Shown here piece by piece: positions 42,602 to 54,017 of a stretch of 64,000 nucleotides of DNA. The DNA is from Exserohilum rostratum. Its lineage: Eukaryota; Ascomycota; Dothideomycetes; Pleosporales; Pleosporaceae. Positions within the stretch are counted from its first letter, which is position 1, and every line of letters begins with the position of its first letter. The notes beneath the pieces were generated by a model, which was given only the letters and a program-made list of their open reading frames with translations, searched no databases and was not told the origin of the DNA. The DNA lies in assembly GCA_026367775.1 (NCBI GenBank), contig CP111162.1, positions 434,001 through 498,000 of the forward strand, in the 5' to 3' direction. The position numbers and the translations under genes are program-made.

Positions 42602-43871
42602 TTACTCAGCCTCTTCTTCTATTCTCCTGCCCTCCTTCTTCAGCTTCTGGTGCAGAATCTTGAGCGATTCAAACGTGAGCATGGTGGTGACTGCTGCTGG
42701 AATTGCGCGAACCATGTTGGTGCCCATTCCATTGTAAAAGGCTCTCCAACCTTCTTCTTGGAGAATAACATTGCACGTGCGGAGTATGCCACGGTAGCGA
42801 GGTAGGTTGATCATACCGTCCGACGAAGCGGTGCCTGGGGGTCGTGTATGGAGCTGGTCATGATGTCCTCCTCGAAATGCAACGTGATTATCCGAATGTT
42901 CAGGGAGCGCTCGTTGCTGGGTTTGCAATCGCGTGCGCAAAACTTCGTGTGGGTACGTTGCCGATGTCGCAGTCATTTTACTGAGTACAGTGGCCAGTGC
43001 AATGGCAAACCAATGTACGTCTTCGACCTTTGCGTCTGTCTGGCCCATTTCCAGACCAGTAAATTTCATCTTGAGAAACTCGTAGAGTGGGAATTGAATA
43101 GCAACGTGTGTGAGTCCGAGCAGCGCTGGCGTCAGCCCAGAGTAGAAGGATAAAATGCCTTCCTTGGCGTACATCTTGCGGAAGGCGTCGAATGTGTTCT
43201 TGTAGTGCCATGGCGGGCGATGGTCGTCTGATGCGCGGGCGCTCACTTGTGACATCAATCTCGTCTTGACTACCCAAATGGGGTTGGTGACTAGGGTCGA
43301 GCAACCGCCAGCGACTAATGAGGCAATGGTTCGTGCGAGCCATTTGTTTTCTGGAGGCCAGGCTGGTTAGCAACACAAATTGGCAATGCTGAGGCGGCTA
43401 CTGACCCATCTGAGGATAGAGAAGATTTTTGGTTGAGTCGTATGTGCTCATGTATACGGCCCACGTAGGAATGTAGCCCAGCAGCATGGGCCCGAGGCCT
43501 CTGTACAGGCCGCGGATGCCATCCTCGACCCAGATAATGCGCGCGGTGCCGCCGAGACCTTTATACACGGTACGCGGTGGGCCAGTATACTTTCGTGGGC
43601 GAAACGAGCCCTGCGCCTGCAGCCGCGTCTTGATGACATCAAGCGGGCAGGTCACGATGCCGGAAGCGACGCCCGCGGAGGCCCCGCACAGCGCATTGAC
43701 GGAACCATCGGGAAGATTTGCGATTTTGACAGCCAGACTTGTAATGGGCGAACTCCAGGTTCTCTGCTTGGTAGGAATCGACATATCGCGCGGTTGGACA
43801 GCGAGGGCGGACGGCGCATACCGGTCGCGAACTTCAGTCGGGGACGGCGGCTCGGGATCGTGTGTCGACAT
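42602..43871 (-). CDS. YIA6: Mitochondrial NAD+ carrier (YIA6/YEA6 type, SLC25 family)
   Basis: Two exons on the minus strand: 43871-43406 and 43350-42602; 55-nt intron (GTCAGT...CTCCAG); 404 aa. The three carrier repeats show PLDVIKTRLQAQG, PIWVVKTRLMSQ and PHEVLRTRLQTQQ. Order and context match yeast Yia6/Yea6: GYIPTWAVYMSTYD after repeat 1, TNPIWVVKTRLM, and GLTPALLGLTHVAIQFPLYE. These import NAD+ across the inner membrane. A ~65-residue N-terminal extension and a His/Gly loop (FRGGHHDQLHTRPPG) are extra. An open frame runs upstream to 44078, but it crosses intron-like sequence (GTATGC...CTATAG); the ATG at 43871 (MSTHDPEPPSP) is preferred. It is divergent from QCR7. Substrate assignment rests on family resemblance. 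Confidence 0.88.
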
Positions 43872-44422
43872 CTGGGGCACTATAGGCGTTGAGTCATTAG
43901 AGCGAGTCGCTGTGCGTGCGGGAAGAAGAGGGTGTGGTGCATACAGGCCGTCGTCCCCTTTGCGGTGCCTCAGTGTGCGGAAACCCCGCAGCACTTGAGT
44001 AACACGATAACTAACGATTGATCGGCTCCATTGACGAGCGGACGAGATACAAGGGCGTCGTTCGGAGCTGCAATTCAAGACGACTACAGCTGCTGCTTTT
44101 GGGGACGCTGGCTAATTCGCAAGGCGTCAGGCTGCGTGGCGCGGTTGGTGGTGGTGGTGAAAGTTGGTGTGGTGGTGCAAAGCTTGGTCCCGGATCCGAC
44201 GTCAGAGCTCGCAGAGCACGAGTGAAGTTACTTTGGCGGGTGGGGACGGCGGCGGTTGATTACATAAGTCAGTCCAGAGACCCGACCCGCCGCCGGCCAA
44301 GCCCAGCCTATTGGCGTTCGTTTCTTTCGCATTACGACCTCACCACCTCCGACTGTCAAAACTGCAATTGACGGCAGCACCGCATCTCGACCACCCCGAT
44401 CCGCCGTCGAACCACCGCAACC
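43872..44422. promoter_or_regulatory. Divergent promoter of two mitochondrial genes, with CCAAT box
   Basis: This 551-bp region lies between the NAD+ carrier and QCR7 starts. A CCAAT box (ATTGG on the plus strand) lies at 44310-44314, about 110 bp before QCR7; the HAP complex binds this motif at respiratory genes. A seven-codon upstream reading frame (44031-44011, minus) precedes the carrier. A candidate 5' UTR intron (GTATGC...CTATAG) lies within the carrier leader. Confidence 0.45.
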
Positions 44423-45025
44423 ATGTCTGCGCCGTCTCTCGCCCCCTACATCATGAAGCGCCCGTGGCTGCAGCGCTGGATGAAGCCCCTCTCCAACTGG
44501 TACTGCAATGCCGCTGGCTACAGGCAGCTCGGTCTGAGGTACGGAGCCCCGATGCGAAGACGACATGCCGCCGAGGAATGAGGGAATTTATGGGTGGATG
44601 TTGCAAGCTGTAAAATGATGGGCTGACGGAACTTGCTGCACAGGGCCGATGACCTGCTCCCCGAGGAGAACGACACCGTCCAGACCGCCCTCAAGCGTCT
44701 CCGACCCCAGGAGGCCTACGACCGTGTCTTCCGTCTTCGCCGAGCTTTCCAGGTACCTTGAGCCCGAGTATATCAGAGGATTGGACGTCACATGGCTAAC
44801 GAGTGGCAGCTCTCCATGTCCCACAGCCTTCTCCCTAAGGAGGAGTGGACCAAGCCCGAGGACGTAAGGAAACCACTAGAAACAGGAACACCAGATGCTG
44901 ATGATCTGCAGGACACACCTTACCTCAGCGGCCTGATTGCCGATATCGAGGCTGAGATGGCCGAGCGTGAGGACTTTGAGACCATGATTGTCCAGAAGAG
45001 GCAGAAGAACGCCGCCGGCCACTAA
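44423..45025 (+). CDS. QCR7: Cytochrome bc1 complex subunit 7 (QCR7, 14 kDa)
   Basis: Four exons: 44423-44538, 44644-44752, 44810-44863 and 44912-45025; 130 aa. The joins read GYRQLGLRADDLLPEEND, RLRRAFQLSMSHSLLPKEEW and TKPEDDTPYLSGLIADIEAE. All three match the fungal QCR7/UQCRB family, and the length is near the usual ~125 aa. The subunit sits on the matrix side of complex III near cytochrome b and is needed for its assembly. It has no cleaved presequence, as expected. The short exon 3 (54 nt) is in phase 0 on both sides. It is divergent from the NAD+ carrier, with a CCAAT box in the promoter. Confidence 0.95.
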
Positions 45026-46102
45026 GTGTGTACACGGGTCTGGGATGACCCTTTTCGAGTTGGGCGGAGCGAGTTTGGGGTCGCGCAATAGAGTGTACCA
45101 TACCAATGTCTTTCGTACAGGAATCATCTCCATTGCATTCGGACAACTGTCCCCCTTTGCTAGATCTCTAGCACATTGGAATGTTTGATTCAAGTGCAGT
45201 ATACAGTACATGATTTGTGACGTATGAACAACGGGAGCTGGTTTCAAGAAAACCATGCAATATGTGCGAAGCATTTCTCTGCCAACCTCGAAATCGTTAT
45301 CTTACCCAGGATTGTTCAAATGGTCATGCTCTCAGAGAGTTGACACAGGTGCCAAGGTGGCGATTTCGACACGGCGCGACTGCGGAGAAACACATCATAG
45401 ACTAGACATAAGAAACGACTAAAAGTATACTCGAAATTTAGTCTATTTCCTCGCCCAGTCATAAAAGGTATTAAGCATGCGCTTTCGAGTTATGAATAGG
45501 GACTTGAGCTTAGTACGCCATTGACACGTGGGCCGTATATGAACTTAGCCCCTACCTATAATTTTCCAATGTTCCATCTAATACCGAGGCAGGAATCTCT
45601 ACACGAACTTTTAATTCATGATTTGAATGACCTTCGTTCCAAGTTAGCGTTCATGAACAAGCACTAGAAGCATGCTGAGTTTCTTGGCCATGCGTTGGTC
45701 AATCTGAACCAAGAGAAATCCACATTCCCAATTCCCCAGCTTTCACAGTATTTGTAAGTACAATTAACAATGCCAAAGCTGCAAAAGAACTGTGTCTATC
45801 TCTCAAGACACGAGTAATGCCAATCGTTTCAAACTCGGATTTGTCAGCGCCACGCGATCATGTGCTCAGGCGTCAGCTGAGCTGAAGATGGAGAGTTACC
45901 CGTCGCGCAACGCGTCAAGCTCACCACTTCTCATGCCAACTAACGAATGATTGCATGATTTTCAGGAGTATCGTAACAGGGCAAACGCCGAAGCACACAG
46001 TACGTCGTCACAGCCCCTGACCAACTGTGCACTAACCAATGACGTCAGGTTCTGTTAACCACCACAACCAACATACGCTGGAACGCATACAACCAACAAA
46101 TC
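45026..46102. other. Intergenic region between QCR7 and the DNA glycosylase
   Basis: Moderately AT-rich, with short open frames only. No gene or clear element is supported. Confidence 0.5.
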
Positions 46103-47760
46103 ATGTCTCTAAGACGCTCAGCGCGCGTCGCAAGCACCATTATACCAGCAGCTCCGAATCCAGCAGGTCAGAATGGCGTTGCAAAGTATGAGAAAGTCAG
46201 CAAGTCCAATGCGCCGACAAAGAAGCGCAAGGCTCCCAAAGCAGCACCTGAACCCCAACCATCAAAGAATGCAACGAAAAATTCCGCTGCCAATGGAGAT
46301 GATGAAGGGGACATAGAACAGTCAACCTCAACCACCGCTCCTCCATCCGATCCCGCAACACCCCTCCCCAAGAAACGCAAATCCAAACCAACAGCAGCAT
46401 CACCAGCAAACCCACCACTACCACCAGCCACACCCACCCCAGCAACAGTCAAACTCCTCTCCAAAGGAAAAAAAGCAGATCCCGACCACCCCTTGGACAC
46501 CCTCTCGACCCTGCATCCCCGCCCGGCAGAACCCCACGCCACCAACGCAACGCTCGCCACGCCCAACGGCTCACACACCATCCAAGCCTACGGAACCTCC
46601 TCACCCGTTAAGCCCGACGACACCACTCCAGCGCGGAAGCGCAAAGCCAAGGAACTAGTTCCTCCAGACGTTGGCGCCATTCCCAGTGCAACCACAGATA
46701 TCGATCGTTTACTAAAAGATGCAGAAGCGCATCTGGTGAGCGTAGATCCAGCGTTGAAGTCTTTGGTTGAAAAACACCATTGTAAGATATTTAGCCCGGA
46801 AGGGCTCAGGGAGGTGGTAGATCCTTTTACGGCATTGAGTTCGGGGATTATTGGACAGCAGGTATGCGTTTAGCATTCTACGAAGAAATTAAGTGAGGTT
46901 TGATATTAACCTTTGATGTTTATGTAGGTATCAGGTCAAGCCGCTGCATCCATCCGCTCAAAATTCACGGCGCTATTCCCTTCTACACATCCGTCTTTCC
47001 CTAGTCCAGCACAGGTTCTCGAGCTCTCTATCCCTACGCTGCGTACGGCAGGCCTTTCCCAGCGTAAAGCAGAATATATCTACGGGCTAGCGGAGAAGTT
47101 CGCAGCCGGGGAGCTCTCTGCTGAAATGTTGGTTAGCGCTAGTGACGAGGAGCTAATTGAAAAGCTGGTTGCTGTGAGGGGACTGGGGAGATGGAGTGTA
47201 GAGATGTTTGCGTGTTTTGGGTTGAAGAGGATGGATGTATTTAGTACGGGGGATTTGGGGGTGCAGTAAGTTCTTCTTCTTTTTTTTCTTATTCCTCGAA
47301 GGTTGCTTCATATTGGTTGGGTATATGTGTGGTACCTCCTTTTTTGATTGAAGATATCATGCAGTTCTCTACCAAGAAAAATCGTGGAAAAGATGCTGAC
47401 ATGGTGGTGTAGACGCGGCATGGCCGTCTACGCAGGCCGCGATGTGAATAAACTCAAAAACAAGGGTGGAAAGTGGAAGTAAGTGTTTACTCATGCCATT
47501 CTCAAATCCTTCTTCAATTCATCACCAAACCATAGTTACTGACACATCCAACAGATATATGACCGAGCAGGAAATGCTTACTACGGCCGCCAAATTCTCG
47601 CCTTACCGGTACGCATCTATTTCTTACCCCTTTCCCAGTACAGCAGCGGGCCTACTGTACTATCGCAAGAAACTAACCCCTCTATTCATACAGATCCCTC
47701 TTCATGTGGTACATGTGGCGTATTGTCGACGTTGACATCAGTGTGATGCAAAAGTCGTAA
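46103..47760 (+). CDS. MAG1: DNA-3-methyladenine glycosylase (AlkA/MAG1 type, HhH-GPD)
   Basis: Five exons: 46103-46861, 46928-47265, 47413-47478, 47555-47608 and 47694-47760; 427 aa. The N-terminal ~195 residues are disordered and basic, with nuclear-localisation-like KKRKAPK, PKKRKSKP and RKRKAKE. The fold starts at DIDRLLKDAEAHLVSVDPAL. It includes FTALSSGIIGQQVSGQAA, the helix-hairpin-helix VAVRGLGRWSVEMF, and the catalytic Asp in MDVFSTGDLGVQRGMA. The last exons give KYMTEQEMLTTAAKFSPYR and SLFMWYMWRIVD. The enzyme would excise alkylated purines to begin base-excision repair. All joins keep frame and match family order. The substrate may be broader than 3-methyladenine. Confidence 0.92.
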
Positions 47761-50700
47761 TTGACTGAGTCTTTACCATCCATCCAGCATATATATGTAG
47801 ATCACCCAGGCCAAGATACAACAGTACCAAGACAATGGTTCACTCTTTCCCCAGCTCGATCTTCCCTTTCACGGTGAAACATGTGGCCAATGTGTGTTCT
47901 TCCCTTATCCAGGTACGTGGGTACAAGTTTGCGTGTTAACGTGGGTCGTGCGAATGTTTTGTGGGTAGCCTTTCTGATGTGCAAGATCAAGAGTGTGTGT
48001 GGGTCAGCAGACGCCGTGTTTTCCGGGATACGGATCTCGGATTGCGCAACATGATCATCCTTTGTGATGGCCAGGGAACGACGCCGTACAACCGGGATGT
48101 TTTTTGTTCCCCTGGTGAAGCTTAGCTCCCCGCAATGGACAAGGGAAAAGATCTGTCGACTTGGCGTGGAGATGATGGGATTTTCATCCAGATATGTGGA
48201 GCAGGGAGTGTTTATCGATACATGTTTTTTCTTTTTCCCACTTCCATGATGGCCTTACATCAGCACATATCCACACATACTGGTCGAGTAAGTAGACTTG
48301 GCTGCAAGGAATCGGATCGGCCCATTCTCGTATACACGGATACACTGCGGTACAGCTAGTGTCGCTGGTGTTTGTCGCCTTAACACATAGCCAATAACGG
48401 CGCGGTCTAGATTGACAGGTTTGCACGAGGATATATCTGCCGCGAAATTGCGACAGAATTTGCAAAGAGAAGTCGGGGGTCTAGCAAAATGTCAAAGCTA
48501 AGCCTATATGACGTGAGCGTAAGCGTGCAAGGAATTTGTCAACTCTAGTCTTTCGTGAACTTTGTTGCCCGGGAACTTCTTGCCGGACGGTAAAAAAAAA
48601 GGGATCGAGAACTGAGTGTCATCGGTCATGTGTGGACCATGGGCTGGCCGGAACTGCCATCTTTGCTAGAAAAACATCGGGGCTGTGCAGAACCTTGGAA
48701 CCTAGTTTCCCTGCATCTCTGCTAGACCACGCCTCGCCTTTGTACTTGTTTGCGAGACTCGGTTGCAAAGTTTATGTATCTGAACCTTGGATCGTACAGG
48801 GGTTAGGGGGCTCGACGGTGGCTGATATTGCTAGACGCGTCTTCTGAGGTAACGTGACGGGAAAAGACAAATTTAGTAAATGTTGAACACAAACGAAAAT
48901 CTCGGCTGAAGCTGGCTGTCTTGAATCGAGAGAATGGAAGGTGCAAGAGAGGGCGAAGAGAAAGCATTGCGTGTAGTGAGGGCGCCACGGGACCAGGATA
49001 AGCGGCTAAACGCGCATAGCCTGTTGAGAACAGGTTAAGTAGGTGTTGTCCAGCACACGACAGCCAACCAAAATGGTGTTGACCAACTAGTGTATTTTCC
49101 TAGAAGATAGCTGCGTGGTTAGCAGATAGGGTGAGCACAGTGCTGCTGCTGCTTGGGTAGGCGGGCTCTTTTACATGGCACGCGCAGTCCTACTGTTGAG
49201 CCCTACCAAAAAGAAAACAGGAAAACAAGAAACATGACGTTGGTCCCTTTTGCAGACGCTTGCATGCAGACCAAAAAGGCTGCAGATGTTCCCCGAGGCG
49301 CCACTTTGGATATTAACGGGGCTTCAACAGTGCCATTTTCCCGATCGGAGGAGGGCCGCGCGGCCAGCTATGGACGCAATATGTGCAGACAACGGGAGAA
49401 GCCAAGGACAAAGCATCGCAAGTGCCAAGTTGGTCACGCTGCAAATTCGCATGTGAGTGTCGCTTATCTACGACGCAAACCTAAGGATCTTGCTTGTCGG
49501 CTCACGAGGAATTGTCATGTAGTTGTTTCATGCCGGCGGAATGTGCGGAACTATGCGGTGCAACAATCTAGCTGTTGAAACAGAAGAAATTCAATGTCGG
49601 GACAAAAAGCAACGCCGCTCCACTGTCCAAGGGCCTTTTGAGAGCTTGGTAGACGACTTGGCAATTCTAGAAGATCTCGGACGTCGAAACAAGATGCCGT
49701 CACTGGCGATGTCATTAAGTGTACTGTTTCAGACACGGGGTGCAGGACACGAAGCTGAGGGAGAGTGGGCTGATTGGGAGCGACGGAGCCTAGCATGGGA
49801 AATGAGACTTGAATCAATGCGGGTCCAATAATTTGCTTGGCGGGAGTTGGCGAGGCAGTTCTTCGGGGGGGATCGATAAGCGAGCGGGTGCAATGGAGGG
49901 AAACATGAACACCCGAGAGAACGAGATGAGGCTGCAGGTATCGATGATGCAGCTGGTCCGGGGGGCAGTAAAGGAGGCGAAAGCGCAATGGCGCATGGCA
50001 GCGGGCTGGCCCCGAAGCGGCGAGGCGGAGGAGTAAATAGAAGCACGCATTGTTTTTGTTGTCAGCGGTGATGTTGAGGGAGGGTGGAGATTGCAACGGG
50101 CGGACTAGCCGGATGAGGGTCGGATGTAACCGCATTGGAACGATTGGGGGAGACGCTCGACGACGACGACAGGGGTAGGCATGCTAGGCAAAGCCGCGCA
50201 AGCAGTCGTTGCTTGTTGTGTGTTTCGAGTTGGTCTGGACGAGGGTGGCAAAGGACGGCTCTGGCCGCCGTTGAGGGTTGGAGCTAAAGAGCCAGGTGCC
50301 GCTGTTCCGTGTGGGAGGTGAGGAAGTGTGTTGAACAGCAATTGGCAGCGTGTCGTCGATGCTCTGGCGGGCAGACAGGCAGGCAGTAGTGAATGGATTG
50401 CCGCTCGGCATGGCACGACGGCCGTGCAGACGACGAAATTGGGACCGACGCCCCTGGTGGACTGCAAGCAAGATTTCCATGCATGGGGACGAGCTGGTTA
50501 GTGGTAGTGGTTGTGGAGACTGGACTGGAGCAAGCAGGAAAGCACGCGCTGCTGGGCAGGGCGGACTAATGACTACTATGACAGCAGACAGCACGCACGA
50601 CAGACGACAGGCCGGCCAGTCCCAGGGATGCGTGCGTGTGCGCCCCCGCCACGATTGCCCGCAGAGCCAGGTGCTCAGCCAGCTACAGTACGCACGACGA

Positions 50701-51295
50701 CAGCAGCAGCAGCACAAGCATGCAAAGCAACGGCGGGTGTCTGGCGTGCTGGGCGTTGAGGCGCGCAGCGTCGAGGGCTGGTGGATGGGTGGATGGGTGG
50801 CGCCAGACTGGCTGGGGAGCAAGGCCCGGGTGCGGCATTGACTGCTTCCAAAGGGAGCATCAATGATGCTGGGCCGCGCTCTGGCCGCCAATGATCGACG
50901 GCCGAAAACACTAGCGCCGCCCCTAGCGCCGGCCGCGCCTGCCACCTCTCGCTCCCCTTTTCTCCACGCTCGCGCTCGATAACAGGCTCCTGCTCTCTCT
51001 TTCCCATTGTCTTTCATCCACGCTCGCTCTTGAACGGCTGCGCTTTCTTCCATCGCGCCACTGGGACTACTTCATTTAATACTGCCTGCTTTTCTAGTTA
51101 ATTCTTCCTCTCGCTCCCGCACCCGTCCAGCCGCATTCACCACCGCACGCCCACTCAACTGAAACGGTGCGAGCAGTCTTAATATCCCAGGTACGTGTCG
51201 CAGCCCTCTACGCCGGCTCCACAGCCTGCCTCAGTCGACGCGTCAACTTACATGTACTCCCAGTTACCCTCCTGCTTCGATTAGACACTCCCAAA
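47761..51295. other. 3.5 kb gene-poor stretch upstream of ECM33
   Basis: No gene is supported. Open frames such as 50184-51053 (minus) and 49153-49578 (plus) give Arg/Ser/Cys-rich, random-looking products. From ~50900 the strand becomes CT-rich, as in leaders of highly expressed fungal genes. A ten-codon upstream reading frame lies at 51252-51284. A long promoter/leader for ECM33 is the simplest reading. Confidence 0.5.
51252..51284 (+). promoter_or_regulatory. Upstream reading frame in the ECM33 leader
   Basis: ATG at 51252 opens a ten-codon frame ending with TAG at 51282-51284, eleven bases before the ECM33 ATG. If this part is in the mature leader it could damp translation or require reinitiation. 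Leader splicing could also remove it. Confidence 0.4.
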
Positions 51296-52586
51296 ATGCC
51301 TTCCATGCTCAGGATCGCCGCGCCGGCCCTCGCCGTCGCCAGCACTGCTTACGGTATGTTTGCTCTCCAAGACAAGAGCCTGCGCATCCTTGCTGACCAA
51401 CTACGCGACAGCTGCTTGCAGCACTTCTGGAACCGCCACCATCCAGAATGCCGGTGATGCCACTGCCATTGCTAGCTGCTCGACCTTCACGGGTAACATT
51501 GCCATTGCCACTGGCACCACTGACGACATTTCCTTTTCTGGTGTCAAGAAGATCAGCGGTAACCTGATCGCCAACGACAACTCCAAGATGAGGCAAATCA
51601 GCGCCAGCGACCTTGAGACGCTCGACGGAACCATGGACCTCAACGGCCTCACCTCCCTCTACGCCCTCAACTTCCCCAAGCTCAAGACGGTCGACTCGAT
51701 CAAGTGGCAGGCGCTTCCCAACCTCCAGGAGATTGGCTTTACCTCCGAGGTTACCAAGGCCTCCAAGGTCGACATCCAGAACACCGCTCTTCGCTCGCTC
51801 AAGGGTATCAACATCGAGGAGGCTGACGAGATCTTCATCGCCAACAACGGTTACATTGACGAGATTGCCATGCAGCTTGGCAACGTTTCCACCTCCTTGA
51901 CCCTGGCCGATAACAACGAGGCCGTCAAGGTCCAGCTCCCCAACCTCATCTGGGCTAGCAACCTGACCTTCCGCTTCTGCGGTTCCGTCTCGGTCCCCTC
52001 TCTCGAGTCTCTGAACGGTTCTCTTGGTCTTTACAACAACGGCTTCGAGACTTTCGCTGCCCCCAACCTTACCTCTGTCGGTGAGGCCGTTGCCATTGTC
52101 GCCAACGACCAGCTCAAGAACGTCTCTTTCCCCCAGCTTACCAAGATCTCTGGTAACCTCCAGGTTGCCAACAACTCCAAGCTCATCCAGATTGACGGTC
52201 TTCCCAAGCTCAAGAGCATCAGCGGTGCTTTCGACATGTCCGGTAACTTCACCAGGTAGGTTCATATCCAAATTTCTCCAAGTTCTTTGCTAACTCGCTG
52301 CAGCGTTTCCACCCCCGAGCTCAACAACGTCAAGGGTGCTTTCAACCTCCAGTCTTCTGGCCAACTCAACGACACCTGCGACTTCTACAAGAACCTCCAC
52401 GACAAGAAGCTCATCCAGTCCAAGAACTTCAAGTGCGAGGGTACCCTCATCGACCCCGGCCAGCAAGGTCACCAGGGAACCCAGCAGAACGGCAGCGGTG
52501 GTGACAAGAAGGGCGCTGCCCCCAAGGTCAGCGCTGTTAACGGTGCTCTCGGTCTCGCCGCCATGGCCGCTGTTGTCCTCTTCTAA
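51296..52586 (+). CDS. ECM33: GPI-anchored cell-wall protein ECM33 / SPS2 family
   Basis: Three exons: 51296-51353, 51412-52255 and 52304-52586; 394 aa. The signal peptide is MPSMLRIAAPALAVASTAYA, with the first intron just after it. The mature part starts ACSTSGTATIQNAGDATAIA and runs as leucine-rich, L-domain-like strands (GVKKISGNLIANDNSKMRQI, LPNLIWASNLTFRF, SISGAFDMSGNFTSVSTPEL). It has several N-glycosylation sites and paired cysteines (TCDFYKN, FKCEG). A Gly/Gln/Ser linker leads to the hydrophobic tail SAVNGALGLAAMAAVVLF, a GPI-attachment signal. Ecm33 proteins sit at the plasma membrane and wall and are needed for wall integrity and N-glycosylated mannoprotein layering. MNN9, a mannosyltransferase subunit, is the next gene. 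Confidence 0.94.
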
Positions 52587-54017
52587 AAAGGTTTATGACG
52601 CTGGCGTTCACCGTAACCGCATAGACTACCCACCACGATCTGAGTCTTTTTTTTTTGATAGCGTATAGCATCAAGCGAGCCAGGGTTTGAGGCCCGGGCT
52701 GCGCTTCTGAGGACTGGAGGGCTTGTAGAGAAGTTTCATGGTTCAGCATGTAACAATTGTATGTATCACTTGGCTGAAAAGTGTTGAGGTAGACTTTTAA
52801 TCCGCAGTATATCTAAGTCTGCCGGCGACGTGGAGGAGAAGCTTTGCAGGGAGAATAGGGTTCATTTGGGATAGTTCATGCAGTCATTCTCTTCATTCAT
52901 CCGTTTCATATGTGTCAATGTTTGTCTGTGTCGCCGTGCAAAAAATGCGTGTGCATAAAGGAAATGACTGGACAGCATACATGTTGCTGATATATTGCGT
53001 ATGACACACGGCACAGTCTTCTGGCCGTCCCGCTGACTCGTCTATATGGTGTGGAGCCGTGCATCTCATTTGCCTATGGTTCTGTATACATGTCAGTACC
53101 TGTCATGTATTTTTAGGCGCGTGCTGAAGAACAAAGGAAACACTTGTTTTGCGGCACAAGTACCGTGTGTCTTTGTTATCCTGGGGCCTGCGTGTCGTGG
53201 GTGAGGGCTTTTGTTTCTGTGCATGTCTCGCTTCAATTTACACATGTGACTGTGGTTTGCTAGCTGCACATCTCAATCTGGATGCTATGGTCAGCATTTA
53301 GCATGACCAGGCCACGACGCAGGAACTCTTTTTCTCTAACTCGCCAGCCACGGGCGGCACTAAATCAGCGGCCGTTAGCCGTCAACGTCGACAAGGGTGC
53401 GTGTCACGATGTTTCTGCGCGCGCAAAGAGGGCAGCCTCGTCGGTGGACGTCCCAGTACGAGGCTGGCGGGCACGGCGGCTTGCGATGCAGCGGACGGGA
53501 GTCCCGAAAGGCCAAACAACGGGCAAATCATGTCCTGATATCATTTTCCAAAGCGTCGTCATCAGTGGACCTATCGCGATTGATCTGCGGCTAGCGTCAT
53601 TTCGCAGCTGCACATGGTGCCTGCGCTCGATGCAATCAAAGCAAATGGTTGCACTTGGCTCGCAACAACACCAGGTGCGCCCGCCGTTCGCCTATCGCCC
53701 ATTCCTTATCCGCCCGTCTGCAGCAAGCAACGTTCCAGACCTCGCGACTTCTTGGCCGTGTCCTGGTGCTTCCGCTCACACACGGACCCGACATCCTGCG
53801 ACGTCACCAGCAGCATACAAATAGTAGCCCTGCCCCGACCTTCGCGCCCCAGGCGCCCCAAACCGCCAAACTGGAGCAATCGTACCCGCCTCCGCGCCAT
53901 TCACAGAGGGAAACAAGCAACAAGGACTCGGTGAGAGCGCGAAGCTCGTCGATACGGCTGTCCCAGGCGAGAGGGGAGGAGGAGGATAAGGAGCACCCAG
54001 CCAGATCCCCACTCAAC
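52587..54017. other. Intergenic region between ECM33 and MNN9
   Basis: 3' region of ECM33 (T-rich near 52645) and the promoter/leader of MNN9. An open frame continues upstream of the MNN9 ATG but looks like a leader. No separate gene is supported. Confidence 0.5.

Noticed and set aside
43872..44078. N-terminal extension of the NAD+ carrier
   Set aside because: The frame crosses a likely leader intron (GTATGC...CTATAG), and the ATG at 43871 gives a family-like start.
50184..51053. 289-codon minus-strand open frame upstream of ECM33
   Set aside because: Cys/Arg/Ser-rich low-complexity product from GC-rich DNA, with no domain, overlapping equally long frames on the other strand.
51309..52271. 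320-codon open frame on the minus strand, antisense to ECM33
   Set aside because: It mirrors the codon pattern of ECM33 and has a repetitive Val/Leu/Asp/Gly composition typical of a reverse-strand shadow; ECM33 is clearly the coding strand.
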